Positions 29,430 to 35,852 of a stretch of DNA of 35,852 nucleotides are shown one piece after another (positions within the stretch are counted from its first letter, which is position 1; each line of letters starts with the position of its first letter). A program made the translations under genes and the position numbers. The stretch is from an uncultured Alistipes sp. (GTDB lineage Bacteria > Bacteroidota > Bacteroidia > Bacteroidales > UBA932), in the NCBI GenBank assembly GCA_945787505.1, contig CALZHC010000014.1, positions 1 to 35,852 of the forward strand, read 5' to 3'. Under the pieces are notes generated by a model. That model did no database searches, was not told the DNA's origin, and saw nothing but the letters and a program-made list of their open reading frames with translations.

Positions 29430-31466
29430 ATGTTTAAACATTTTAACTCTATCAAGATGATCATCGCTATGGTGATGGGTCTTGTTATCGTTGCATCCTG
29501 TGAAAAAGAAAAACAGGAAAGCAAGGAAACAACTGTAACTCTCGAACAGGTATCAGTTGGTCTCACATCTGTGAAGTTCTCAGTAACTTCTACCAACGCT
29601 CTTTCAGCAGCGTATGTAATCTATCCTTCTCTTTCTGTAGAATCTGCTCCTGCTGCAGGTGAAATCTTTGGAACAGGACATAGTGTCACACCTAACACCA
29701 CACAGGAAGTTCTTGTAGAAAATCTTGCACCTTCTACTTCTTACACTGTTGCAGCCGTTGCAAAAGGTGAAGACGGTCAGTTCTGCGAAGTGAAGACTCT
29801 TGTTCTCGCAACCGAAAAGAGTGAAGATCTCTATACTTTTACTCTTGCAACAGAAGGTGAAATCCTTGACAACGAATTCTCAGTAAAAGTAACTCCTAAC
29901 GACGAAAATGCTTACTGGAACTTCGAACTTATCGAAAAAGGCCAGTATGACGGCAAGAGCGATGCAGAAATCCATGCAGAATTCCTTCGTCAGGTTAAAG
30001 CGATTGCAAGCAACGAAGGTCTCTCCCTTCAGGAAGTCCTTGCAAGAGGTCTTGTAAAGGGAGAAAATGTCATCCCTTGCACCGGTCTCTATCCTAAGAC
30101 CTCATACGAATTCCTCGTTTACGGTGTTGATCCCAACGAAGGATTCATCACATCAAAGGTAGAAAGAATCGAAGTTACCACCATTGAACAGTTCCTCAGA
30201 CTCGAAATCGCAATTGAAAACATCACCAATGTTTCAGCAGACGTTACCATCAACGCTTCCAACTACGATGACACCTATTACGCATTTACAGGTTACTGTG
30301 ACCAGTTCCCCGGAATGTCTTTCGATGAAATCGCTGAAACTACCGTAGCGCAGTGGGGCGAAATGTTCGATGCAGGTTACGGTCTTGCACAGGGTCCCCA
30401 GCAGTGGCAGAATATCTCTCTGGTAGGTGGAACAGATTGTTTCGTAATTGCATTCGGCTACAAGCCCGGTGAAGGTATCAACACCAAGGTTATAGGTGAA
30501 CAATTCAAAACACTTCCTACAGGTGACCCTAACGAACTGGTAGTTGAATTCAACATCACAGACATTCAAGCTGAGAGAGTACTTTACAAAGTCACTCCTT
30601 CTGACAACTCAGTATTCTACCTCACAGGTTTCGCTACAAAAGATTCTTTCAGTGAATCAGAATGGGCAGCTGAACTCACCACTACCCTCGAAGAGTACCT
30701 CGCAGGATACAGAGAAAGCCGCAATCCCAATGCAATTATGGAAGATGTTGTAGAATCAATCTGCTACAGAGGCAACGGTTACACTGACGGTTGGTCAGGT
30801 GGATTCGTAGAATATGAATTCTCTGCAGTTCCCCTCGAACCCGAAACAGATTATGTTATCTTCGCAGTGGCAGTTAACCCTCATACCGGAGCAGCCGGCA
30901 AATTCTCTACAACAGAAGTAACCACTCCCAAGGCTGACTACAGCGACTCTTATGTAAACCTCGAATATATGGGATGCTTCAGCCTCGAAACCCTTCAGGA
31001 AGGCGGATACTTCACCTCATCTACCCCTCAGGCTGGCAAACTCGTTATGGTACTGAAGATGGATGCATCTGCAGAAGTTGAAACCGTCAAGGTTAAGACC
31101 CAATTCTATAGCGAATACTACGATGGTTGCGTGGATTCTGAAATCATCGATATGATTGAACCTTACTGGGATGTTACCTACGAAGGTTCTGAAATCGCAG
31201 AGAATCCTTATATCTTCCTCTACTTCTACGACGGTTCATCAACCACTTATGGTCTTGGCGTAGATTCAGAAGGCAAATATTCAAAGATGGCAAGGTGTAC
31301 TGTTAACATGAGCTCAAGCGAATGCGGTACACTCGAAGATTTCGAAGTATTCGTAAAGGCTAACGAAGATGCAAGACCTTCAAGCGTACTTGCTCCTAAG
31401 GGAAACACAGAACTTCCTGCAGCTAAAGAAATGACTTCAAAGTTCATTCTTAAAACAAATAGATAA
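29430..31466 (+). CDS. Lipoprotein with FN3-like and repeated modules
   Basis: A 678-aa protein. A lipoprotein signal ends in IVASC (C24). Residues 35-128 are FN3-like (ENLAPSTSYTVAAVAKG). Three related modules follow at about 134-248, 254-365 and 370-498. Each starts with a strand holding VTPNDEN-like residues, then has an acidic helical insert with an E-rich segment, and ends with an LxPxTxY-like strand or a FxxxxGYxP variant. The C-terminus (505-660) is a different beta-rich domain. Codon use is strongly biased (GAA far more than GAG, TTC, CTT/CTC), which suggests high expression. The next gene starts within its stop. It is probably a surface-exposed or periplasmic lipoprotein; binding partner unknown. 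Confidence 0.82.
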   Translation: MFKHFNSIKMIIAMVMGLVIVASCEKEKQESKETTVTLEQVSVGLTSVKFSVTSTNALSAAYVIYPSLSVESAPAAGEIFGTGHSVTPNTTQEVLVENLAPSTSYTVAAVAKGEDGQFCEVKTLVLATEKSEDLYTFTLATEGEILDNEFSVKVTPNDENAYWNFELIEKGQYDGKSDAEIHAEFLRQVKAIASNEGLSLQEVLARGLVKGENVIPCTGLYPKTSYEFLVYGVDPNEGFITSKVERIEVTTIEQFLRLEIAIENITNVSADVTINASNYDDTYYAFTGYCDQFPGMSFDEIAETTVAQWGEMFDAGYGLAQGPQQWQNISLVGGTDCFVIAFGYKPGEGINTKVIGEQFKTLPTGDPNELVVEFNITDIQAERVLYKVTPSDNSVFYLTGFATKDSFSESEWAAELTTTLEEYLAGYRESRNPNAIMEDVVESICYRGNGYTDGWSGGFVEYEFSAVPLEPETDYVIFAVAVNPHTGAAGKFSTTEVTTPKADYSDSYVNLEYMGCFSLETLQEGGYFTSSTPQAGKLVMVLKMDASAEVETVKVKTQFYSEYYDGCVDSEIIDMIEPYWDVTYEGSEIAENPYIFLYFYDGSSTTYGLGVDSEGKYSKMARCTVNMSSSECGTLEDFEVFVKANEDARPSSVLAPKGNTELPAAKEMTSKFILKTNR

Positions 31467-32467
31467 TGAGAACCAATTCATTTGTAAAACTTCTCATCTG
31501 TTCTTTGCTTTCAGTTGCCCTTTTCTCATGTAAACCTGAGAACAAGAGCGCAAAACTGATGATTGACCAGACTGAGATCAATTTTAGCGAAGACGGTGGA
31601 TTCGGTCGCGTTACTTACACTCTTCTCAATTCTGAAGAAGAGATAGAAGTAATCAACCTTCCACAGTGGATTGAAAATGTTACCACTGCTATCAAGGGCG
31701 AAGTCTCTTTCGTAGTGGCTTTCAACCCCGGCGCTGAACGTTCAGTAGAACTCTCTCTCAAGGCAGGAGAATCTGAAGGTACCGTGACCATCAAACAGGA
31801 TGCTTTCAGACCCTACCCTACCCGCGACTTCCTTCTCTACAAGAAGTTCGTTGCCACATATGCTGAATTCTTCCCCGATGAAACGATTATGGCAAGGTTC
31901 ATTGACCATGGTAAGGAAGGTCAGTACTATGACACCGATAACAGTGGCAAATGTATCACCATGACAGCCAGAGAGTGGGGCGAACAGCAGGCAGGTTACT
32001 ACAATGAACTTTATCCTGATCAGGAACCTGTTTCAATGGAAGACTTCATGGGATTCGACTACACTCCTACCAATCCCAGCCGTTACTACCTTACCTATAT
32101 GACCATCAATGGCAATGGTAGAGTAGAAGCATGGTCTGGCGTTGAGGCTACAGGTGGTGGAGTACTTGTAATGCAGTTCTGTGCTGACTCTTTCGATTAT
32201 GATGAAAATACCGGTATCATGACTTTCGAATCACTTCACAATTCACTCTATACCTGTGAATGTAAAGTTCAGCTTGAAAGACAGACCAACGGACAGATTA
32301 CATACGAAGTTATCCAGTTCAAGAACGGTGAATACGAAGCTTCAATCGGACTTGGCGACATGTTCATCTACAACCTCCAGTTTGCTTGCTGGAAAGAAGA
32401 AGATGTAAAATGGCAGCCTTGCAAGAAGATCGTATTCCACTGTGACATTGAAGACCTCGTAGAATAA
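31466..32467 (+). CDS. BACON-like lipoprotein
   Basis: A 333-aa protein with a lipoprotein signal ending in LFSC (C22). Residues 28-115 resemble a BACON domain (an Ig-like fold common in Bacteroidetes surface proteins, ending with the typical EGTVTIKQDA). Residues 116-333 are a beta-rich domain with many Tyr, Trp and Asp, perhaps lipocalin-like. The ATG shares one base with the stop of the 29430 gene, so the two are coupled and share the same biased codon use. They may form a surface complex. The function is unknown. Confidence 0.8.
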   Translation: MRTNSFVKLLICSLLSVALFSCKPENKSAKLMIDQTEINFSEDGGFGRVTYTLLNSEEEIEVINLPQWIENVTTAIKGEVSFVVAFNPGAERSVELSLKAGESEGTVTIKQDAFRPYPTRDFLLYKKFVATYAEFFPDETIMARFIDHGKEGQYYDTDNSGKCITMTAREWGEQQAGYYNELYPDQEPVSMEDFMGFDYTPTNPSRYYLTYMTINGNGRVEAWSGVEATGGGVLVMQFCADSFDYDENTGIMTFESLHNSLYTCECKVQLERQTNGQITYEVIQFKNGEYEASIGLGDMFIYNLQFACWKEEDVKWQPCKKIVFHCDIEDLVE

Positions 32468-32505
32468 TACAATATATCCTATTTAAGGTTCTAAATCTTT
32501 ACTTT

Positions 32506-32550
32506 AGAGCCTGAAAAGCCAAATTGACTTTTCAGGCTCTTTTTATTTTT
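32506..32550 (+). terminator. Strong terminator after the lipoprotein pair
   Basis: AGAGCCTGAAAAG (32506-32518) pairs perfectly with CTTTTCAGGCTCT (32528-32540) around a 9-nt loop and is followed by a T-rich tail. It separates the pair from the next lipoprotein gene. Confidence 0.93.
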
Positions 32551-32554
32551 ACTC

Positions 32555-32593
32555 TTTTTTTTTTAGGGGGGGTAGTTTTTTTTAATAACTTTG
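32555..32593 (+). promoter_or_regulatory. Homopolymer-rich promoter of the 32645 gene
   Basis: The -7 box TAACTTTG (32586-32593) is preceded by T10 (32555-32564), G7 (32566-32572) and T8 (32576-32583). These runs fill the spacer between the -7 box and where a -33 element would lie. Length change by slippage could alter promoter strength. Confidence 0.5.
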
Positions 32594-32644
32594 TAGTAAT
32601 AAGTACGCTTTACCTAATTATTCATTTATTAACACTAGTGAAAC

Positions 32645-33190
32645 ATGAAAAAGATTTTCTATTTAATTAGCCTTTTTGCACTTCTTTCAGTATTGACAAG
32701 TTGCAATAAAAAAGAGATCGAGAGCAAACAGCCTCTGTCTGATGAAGATAGCGTGTTGTATCTGATTGACTATTGTTCTACATTTGATAAATCTATAATT
32801 CCTTCAGTTATTGTTGGAAAATGGTACCCATACTGCGAAGTTTCCAAGTCAGAAATGCAGGATGAGCGTCTTACCTTCCCCCTTTTGTTCGGTAAGCCTT
32901 GGCCAGGCAAAGGAACTGCCGATTACACTTTCTCAAATGACAAGACTTGTTTTTACCATTACTCTGCCGATGTCGGACCGGATGAAAACGATTACACCGG
33001 AGAGTTCGAATGGGTGTATGACGAACAGTATAGTCTCTTGACTATCCGTAGCAAAGAGGATCCTAACAATATTATCTTCCAATATAAAATCATAGGATAC
33101 AAAGATGATATGCTTGTCTGGAAATACGTAGATCCCATAAACAGCTGCATCATAAAAGTAATCTTGAGAAATCACATAGCCGTCAACTAA
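32645..33190 (+). CDS. Small lipoprotein, probably lipocalin-like
   Basis: A 181-aa protein with a lipoprotein signal ending in LTSC (C20) and then a Lys/Glu linker. The pattern VGKWYPYCEV, DYTFSNDKTCFYHY, GEFEWVYDEQYSLLTIRS and MLVWKYVD is that of Bacteroidetes lipocalin-like domains (alternating strands, early Trp). No function can be named. Its promoter contains long homopolymer runs, and it is the last gene of core-like composition before the right-hand accessory segment. Confidence 0.75.
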   Translation: MKKIFYLISLFALLSVLTSCNKKEIESKQPLSDEDSVLYLIDYCSTFDKSIIPSVIVGKWYPYCEVSKSEMQDERLTFPLLFGKPWPGKGTADYTFSNDKTCFYHYSADVGPDENDYTGEFEWVYDEQYSLLTIRSKEDPNNIIFQYKIIGYKDDMLVWKYVDPINSCIIKVILRNHIAVN

Positions 33191-33213
33191 TTTGCTCGTA
33201 GATATTGAATTAG

Positions 33214-33244
33214 TTGTTTGTTTTAAATTATATTGCTAATTTTG
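33214..33244 (+). promoter_or_regulatory. Promoter of the right-hand AAA ATPase gene
   Basis: A TTG (33214-33216) stands 20 nt before the -7 box TAATTTTG (33237-33244), a good Bacteroidetes spacing. The -7 box lies inside the left arm of the 33232-33278 inverted repeat. Confidence 0.55.
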
Positions 33245-33278
33245 CGTTACGATGATTATGTAACGTAAAATTAGCAAT
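33232..33278. repeat. 19-bp inverted repeat before the AAA ATPase gene
   Basis: ATTGCTAATTTTGCGTTAC (33232-33250) and GTAACGTAAAATTAGCAAT (33260-33278) are inverted copies with one mismatch around the loop GATGATTAT. The left arm contains the -7 box, and the right arm ends 3 nt before the ATG. It could be a protein-binding operator or a leader hairpin that hides the start region. Confidence 0.85.
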
Positions 33279-33281
33279 AAA

Positions 33282-34406
33282 ATGAAGCCCAATAATCCTT
33301 TTCTGATAACAGGCTATCATAGCCCAGAATTTTTCTGTGACCGCAAAGTGGAAACTGTCACTATTCTTGATGCCCTTCACAACGGACGGAATGTGACATT
33401 GATTGCACCACGCCGTATGGGTAAAACAGGATTGATTCATCATGCTTTTTATCAACTCAAAGAACAGAAGTCGGACGTCGTCACACTCTATATGGATATA
33501 TATTCCACCCAGACATTGGGAGATTTTGTACGACTGTTCGCCAATACGGTATTGGGTCAGTTGGATTCTATGCCTCAAAAAGCATTAAATCGCATTTCGC
33601 AATTTATTCGCAGTTGCCGTCCGGTATTCACTTTTGATGAAATGACAGGTACTCCCAAAGTAACGGTGGATGTATCTTCTGCTGAAGAAGAGAGTACGCT
33701 CAAAGAGATTTTTGATTATCTTGGTTCTTCTGAAAAACGTTGCTATATAGCTATTGATGAATTTCAACAGATAGCCGAGTATCCTGAAAAAGGTGTGGAA
33801 GCCCTGTTGCGTTCATTCATTCAGTTTTTGCCTAACGTGAATTTTATCTTTGCTGGCAGTAAGCAGCATGTTATGCAGGAGATGTTTGCATCATCCAAGC
33901 GTCCATTTTATCAAAGCACACAATTACTTACTATAGGAACAATCAACCGTGATGAGTATGCTGATTTTGCAACGTGGCATTTTGCCAATCACAATTTGGT
34001 ACTTCCACGAGAACTCTTTTATACGGTTTATGATAAGTTCTATGGTCACACTTGGTATATACAAAATCTGCTTAACCGCTTGTATGGCTATAACAGGAAT
34101 GTGGAAAAAGGCTTGGTGTCGTATGCGGTGGAACAGATTGTTACTGAACAAAGTTATTCTTATGCCAATTTGTTGAAAGCATATTCTTCCGGCCATGTGC
34201 GTCTGTTGAAAGCAATTGCCCAAGAAGGCTGCGTCAAAGAAGTACTCGCCGGAGACTTTATTAGTAAGCATAGGCTGAAAGCTGCAAGCAGTGTCAGGTC
34301 AGCATTGAAAAAACTGATTGAAAATGAATTGGTCTATCAGACCGCTGACGGATACATAATCTATGACCGCTTTATGGGCGAATGGCTGCGCAAACAGGTG
34401 TTTTGA
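33282..34406 (+). CDS. AAA-family ATPase (ATPase_2/archaeal-ATPase-like)
   Basis: A 374-aa protein. The N-terminus NPFLITGYHSPEFFCDR leads to a Walker A APRRMGKTG (42-50) and Walker B CYIAIDEFQQ (154-163, D159-E160). FIFAGSKQHVMQEMF is the sensor region, followed by an arginine-bearing segment and a C-terminal winged-helix part (about 300-374) with SSVRSALKKLIENELV. Such single-gene STAND-like/ATPase_2 proteins are frequent accessory genes in Bacteroides, often near mobile DNA; their role is unknown. Codon use (CGT, TTG, TTT) differs from the central genes and suggests transfer. A long inverted repeat stands at its promoter. Confidence 0.87.
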   Translation: MKPNNPFLITGYHSPEFFCDRKVETVTILDALHNGRNVTLIAPRRMGKTGLIHHAFYQLKEQKSDVVTLYMDIYSTQTLGDFVRLFANTVLGQLDSMPQKALNRISQFIRSCRPVFTFDEMTGTPKVTVDVSSAEEESTLKEIFDYLGSSEKRCYIAIDEFQQIAEYPEKGVEALLRSFIQFLPNVNFIFAGSKQHVMQEMFASSKRPFYQSTQLLTIGTINRDEYADFATWHFANHNLVLPRELFYTVYDKFYGHTWYIQNLLNRLYGYNRNVEKGLVSYAVEQIVTEQSYSYANLLKAYSSGHVRLLKAIAQEGCVKEVLAGDFISKHRLKAASSVRSALKKLIENELVYQTADGYIIYDRFMGEWLRKQVF

Positions 34407-34408
34407 TA

Positions 34409-34509
34409 TAACTTAGGGACTGTCGTTTAATGTTTTCAATTTGGGCGAGGGAAAATGAATACCTTTGCAATCAGGTCTTTACCTGTTCACTTTTCGGTGG
34501 CAATATACA
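34409..34509. repeat. Direct repeat, copy 1 (101 bp, one terminal unit)
   Basis: It begins TAACTTAGGGACTGTCG and ends with TGTTCACTTTTCGGTGG plus CAATATACA. It is identical to copy 2 (35674-35797) except that copy 2 carries one more 23-bp unit and one base change in the first unit. It starts 3 nt after the ATPase stop and ends within the start of the AbiEii remnant. A TACCTTTG box (34460-34467) could drive transcription to the right, antisense to abiEi. Confidence 0.9.
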
Positions 34510-34522
34510 CTCTATCTATCAT
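34510..34522 (-). pseudogene. Start of an AbiEii-type toxin gene, cut off
   Basis: On the minus strand the stop of abiEi overlaps an ATG (ATGA-type coupling), followed by ATA GAT AGA G. Then the sequence enters repeat copy 1 and the frame ends at a TGA within it (34488-34490). AbiE systems are bicistronic with the nucleotidyltransferase toxin AbiEii directly after AbiEi, so this is probably the beheaded toxin gene. The identity is inferred from position only; 13 nt cannot prove a family. Confidence 0.4.
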
Positions 34523-35316
34523 AATTCATCAATTTCAATGCCAATATTCATATTTACTCTCCATCGGTTACTCTCTGTATCATCCGATGCTGGATGTTCG
34601 GAACTCATAAGCACAGCATTAAAATAACCATTCCGCTTTTTCATTATGTAGTATAATTGGTCTGCCTTTTCTTGCTCAAATAAGACAAACTCCAACAAGT
34701 ACCCAAGCCGTTGCATTGCTGTCGTTGTGGTATATGGAAGAACCCCTTCCATTTTTGGCATATCAAGTACATCTACCAATTCGGCAAGAACGGTGGCAGC
34801 CCTTTGATAACCTCCAATATTTGATGCAAACTGAACAATATCCACTGCTGTCAGCTCTGCTGATGAGTAATTTATTCGACCCATTTCTGCGTTATGGCTT
34901 TTAATCAACTCACTTGGTATTTGCTGACGGTAATTCCAATCCAAAAGCGAGTTCTTATTTGAGATTCTTGGTCTTGGTCCTATAGTTACAATCTGAGTCA
35001 TCATTGCTCTCTGGTGTGAAGCTCCGTATATGGCAGCAGCAGAAAGCAATCCCACATAGTAAGGCTTGCCAAGATACTCCATCAGTTCATTGATGTAATA
35101 AGTCGGTGGCACTACTCCCTTTAACTGATATTGGGTAGGGGTGATTACATAAAAACCTTTATATACGTTCTGAATCCTCTTAGACATTGTCAGTCTGTTG
35201 ATTTCTGTTTTCAGCGTCTTCTCAGAACGTTCAGCAAACACACATCGGATTTGTTGAAAAGAGAATGTGGTAATTCCTCTTTGTTCTTGCTCCTTTATCC
35301 AATCATTCAAACTCAT
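34519..35316 (-). CDS. AbiEi-family antitoxin (type IV toxin-antitoxin), orphan
   Basis: A 265-aa protein counted from the ATG at 35316; the earlier in-frame start at 35346 lies upstream of the predicted transcript start. The N-terminus (about 10-60) is a winged helix (FSFQQIRCVFAERSEKTLKTEINRL type). VYKGFYVITPTQYQLKG and VGLLSAAAIYGASHQ are the AbiEi_4 core signatures, and the C-terminal domain runs to residue 265. AbiEi represses its own promoter and counteracts AbiEii, a GTP-binding nucleotidyltransferase, in abortive phage defence. No full toxin gene follows; repeat copy 1 occupies its place. A 13-bp palindrome lies at the promoter. Confidence 0.86.
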   Translation of the reverse strand: MSLNDWIKEQEQRGITTFSFQQIRCVFAERSEKTLKTEINRLTMSKRIQNVYKGFYVITPTQYQLKGVVPPTYYINELMEYLGKPYYVGLLSAAAIYGASHQRAMMTQIVTIGPRPRISNKNSLLDWNYRQQIPSELIKSHNAEMGRINYSSAELTAVDIVQFASNIGGYQRAATVLAELVDVLDMPKMEGVLPYTTTTAMQRLGYLLEFVLFEQEKADQLYYIMKKRNGYFNAVLMSSEHPASDDTESNRWRVNMNIGIEIDEL

Positions 35317-35329
35317 ATTCGGTTTATTT

Positions 35330-35366
35330 GTTGCAAAGGTAAACAAAAAACGCTTACCTTTGCAAC
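35330..35366. promoter_or_regulatory. abiEi promoter with palindromic operator
   Basis: GTTGCAAAGGTAA (35330-35342) and TTACCTTTGCAAC (35354-35366) are perfect inverted copies around an 11-nt spacer. The left arm, read on the minus strand, is the -7 box TACCTTTG (35341-35334), 17 nt before the abiEi ATG. AbiEi proteins are known to bind inverted repeats at their own promoter, and this is a good candidate site. Confidence 0.7.
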
Positions 35367-35388
35367 TTTTTCAATGAATTTTATTATC

Positions 35389-35675
35389 TAGGGATAGATT
35401 TGAAAAAGGTTTAAGAAATATAATCAATTGATTGTCAATATGATAAATATTTCACACACCTCGCAAGACGAGAGTCAGTCCAACTCGCCCTGACAGCCTG
35501 ATGTTTCACGCTTGGAACGCGACTTTACGGGAGTGGTGGCTCCCGACAAGACTGAAAACGAGAAAATCGGCCCCGAAAGCAGAGCCGATGATATAAAAAG
35601 CGATGAGTTTGATCGGAAAAATACGGGAAAGTCTGCCGGTTGACTCAGATGGAATGAATTTAATGACTATCCCTA
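35389..35675. repeat. Segment bounded by 9-bp inverted repeats
   Basis: TAGGGATAG (35389-35397) and CTATCCCTA (35667-35675) are inverted copies that bracket the coding remnant. Short and possibly by chance, but both lie at junctions: one after the abiEi operator region and the other at the start of repeat copy 2. Confidence 0.35.
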
Positions 35676-35676
35676 A
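35440..35676 (+). pseudogene. Coding remnant with two in-frame nonsense codons
   Basis: From ATG 35440 one frame reads 17 codons to TGA (35491). It continues for 49 codons (QPDVSRLERDFTG...DEFDRKNTGKSAG) to TGA (35641), then LRWNEFNDYP and TAA (35674). Coding-type composition continues across both TGA codons, and both could come from CGA (Arg) by one C-to-T change. The last stop coincides with the first bases of repeat copy 2, so the original gene may have continued. The acidic/polar tail resembles ends of mobilisation or conjugation proteins, but I cannot name a family. Confidence 0.5.
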
Positions 35677-35797
35677 CTTAGGGACTGTCGTTTAATGTTT
35701 TCAATTTGGGCGAGGGAAAATGAATACCTTTGCAATCAGGTCTTTACCTGTTCACTTTTCAGTGGCAAAACTGTTCACTTTTCGGTGGCAATATACA
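35674..35797. repeat. Direct repeat, copy 2 (124 bp, two terminal units)
   Basis: Same as copy 1 but with two tandem 22-23-bp units, TGTTCACTTTTCAGTGGC then TGTTCACTTTTCGGTGGC, separated by AAAAC. Terminal TG and multiple roughly 20-bp repeats are features of IS21-family ends, which is my tentative reading. Sequence differs from copy 1 outside these limits. The last 55 nt of the window (35798-35852) hold nothing I can identify and may be the interior of an element that continues to the right. Confidence 0.85.
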
Positions 35798-35852
35798 GAC
35801 ACGATAGCCCAAAGCGATAATCATATCTAAATTGTAGTGTGAAACGAGGTAT

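Noticed and set aside
34430..34627. 65-codon plus-strand frame in the repeat
   Set aside because: It runs from the repeat into antisense of abiEi. In copy 2 the same start gives a different and shorter tail, so it is not a conserved protein.

Overview
The window looks like a chromosomal segment from a gut-type Bacteroidales bacterium; I do not claim a genus. The signs are promoter -7 boxes of the TAnnTTTG type in front of many genes, SPII lipoproteins with BACON-like and FN3-like domains, a Bacteroidetes-type tmRNA (tag GNNNYALAA), DUF5106-like/thioredoxin proteins, a type Vd patatin, and a TGS/uridine-kinase fusion. Most of the centre is ordinary core genome. The two ends are accessory.

Left end (1-2713): the N-terminal part of an AAA ATPase runs off the left edge on the minus strand. 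It is followed by a compact plus-strand cassette: a strongly expressed-looking basic/Ig-like protein, a small membrane/coiled-coil protein, an M15 peptidase and a membrane protein with repeated DT motifs. The last three overlap each other and the set closes with a strong terminator. It resembles a phage lysis module, but no capsid, tail or integrase gene is visible. It lies beside the 3' end of ssrA (2842-3237, minus).

Minus-strand housekeeping block (3309-10099): gyrB, a 7TM-HD (PgpH-type) phosphodiesterase, coaD, a double-thioredoxin secreted protein and a LysE exporter are read in that order with tiny gaps or overlaps. Next (10156-15718, minus) comes an operon that joins three wlb/wbp genes for a UDP-diacetamido-uronic acid (dehydrogenase, aminotransferase, acetyltransferase) to a NapH/NapG-like polyferredoxin fusion and a TAT-secreted Fe-S aldo/keto reductase. 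An SDR gene is divergent from it. The SDR gene ends inside the convergent MATE gene. A further minus operon (20569 down to 18035) carries a cyclophilin lipoprotein, a nitroreductase and the UDP-HexNAc 6-dehydrogenase that could supply the wlb pathway.

Plus-strand envelope block (20612-29311): patatin/beta-barrel protein, Wzx-like flippase, dut, murF, a family 2 glycosyltransferase, a bcp peroxiredoxin and a TGS/uridine kinase. Three lipoprotein genes follow (29430-33190), two of them coupled and with strongly biased codons, the third behind a terminator and a homopolymer-rich promoter.

Right end (33191-35852) is a mobile or degraded region: an AAA ATPase behind a 19-bp inverted repeat; an orphan AbiEi antitoxin whose toxin cistron is cut a few bases after its start by a repeat; two direct copies of that roughly 100-bp repeat, differing by one 23-bp tandem unit that looks like an insertion-sequence end; and a coding remnant with two nonsense codons. 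The most interesting items are the lysis-like cassette with its leader and hairpin, the beheaded AbiE system with an operator palindrome, and the Fe-S/sugar operon.
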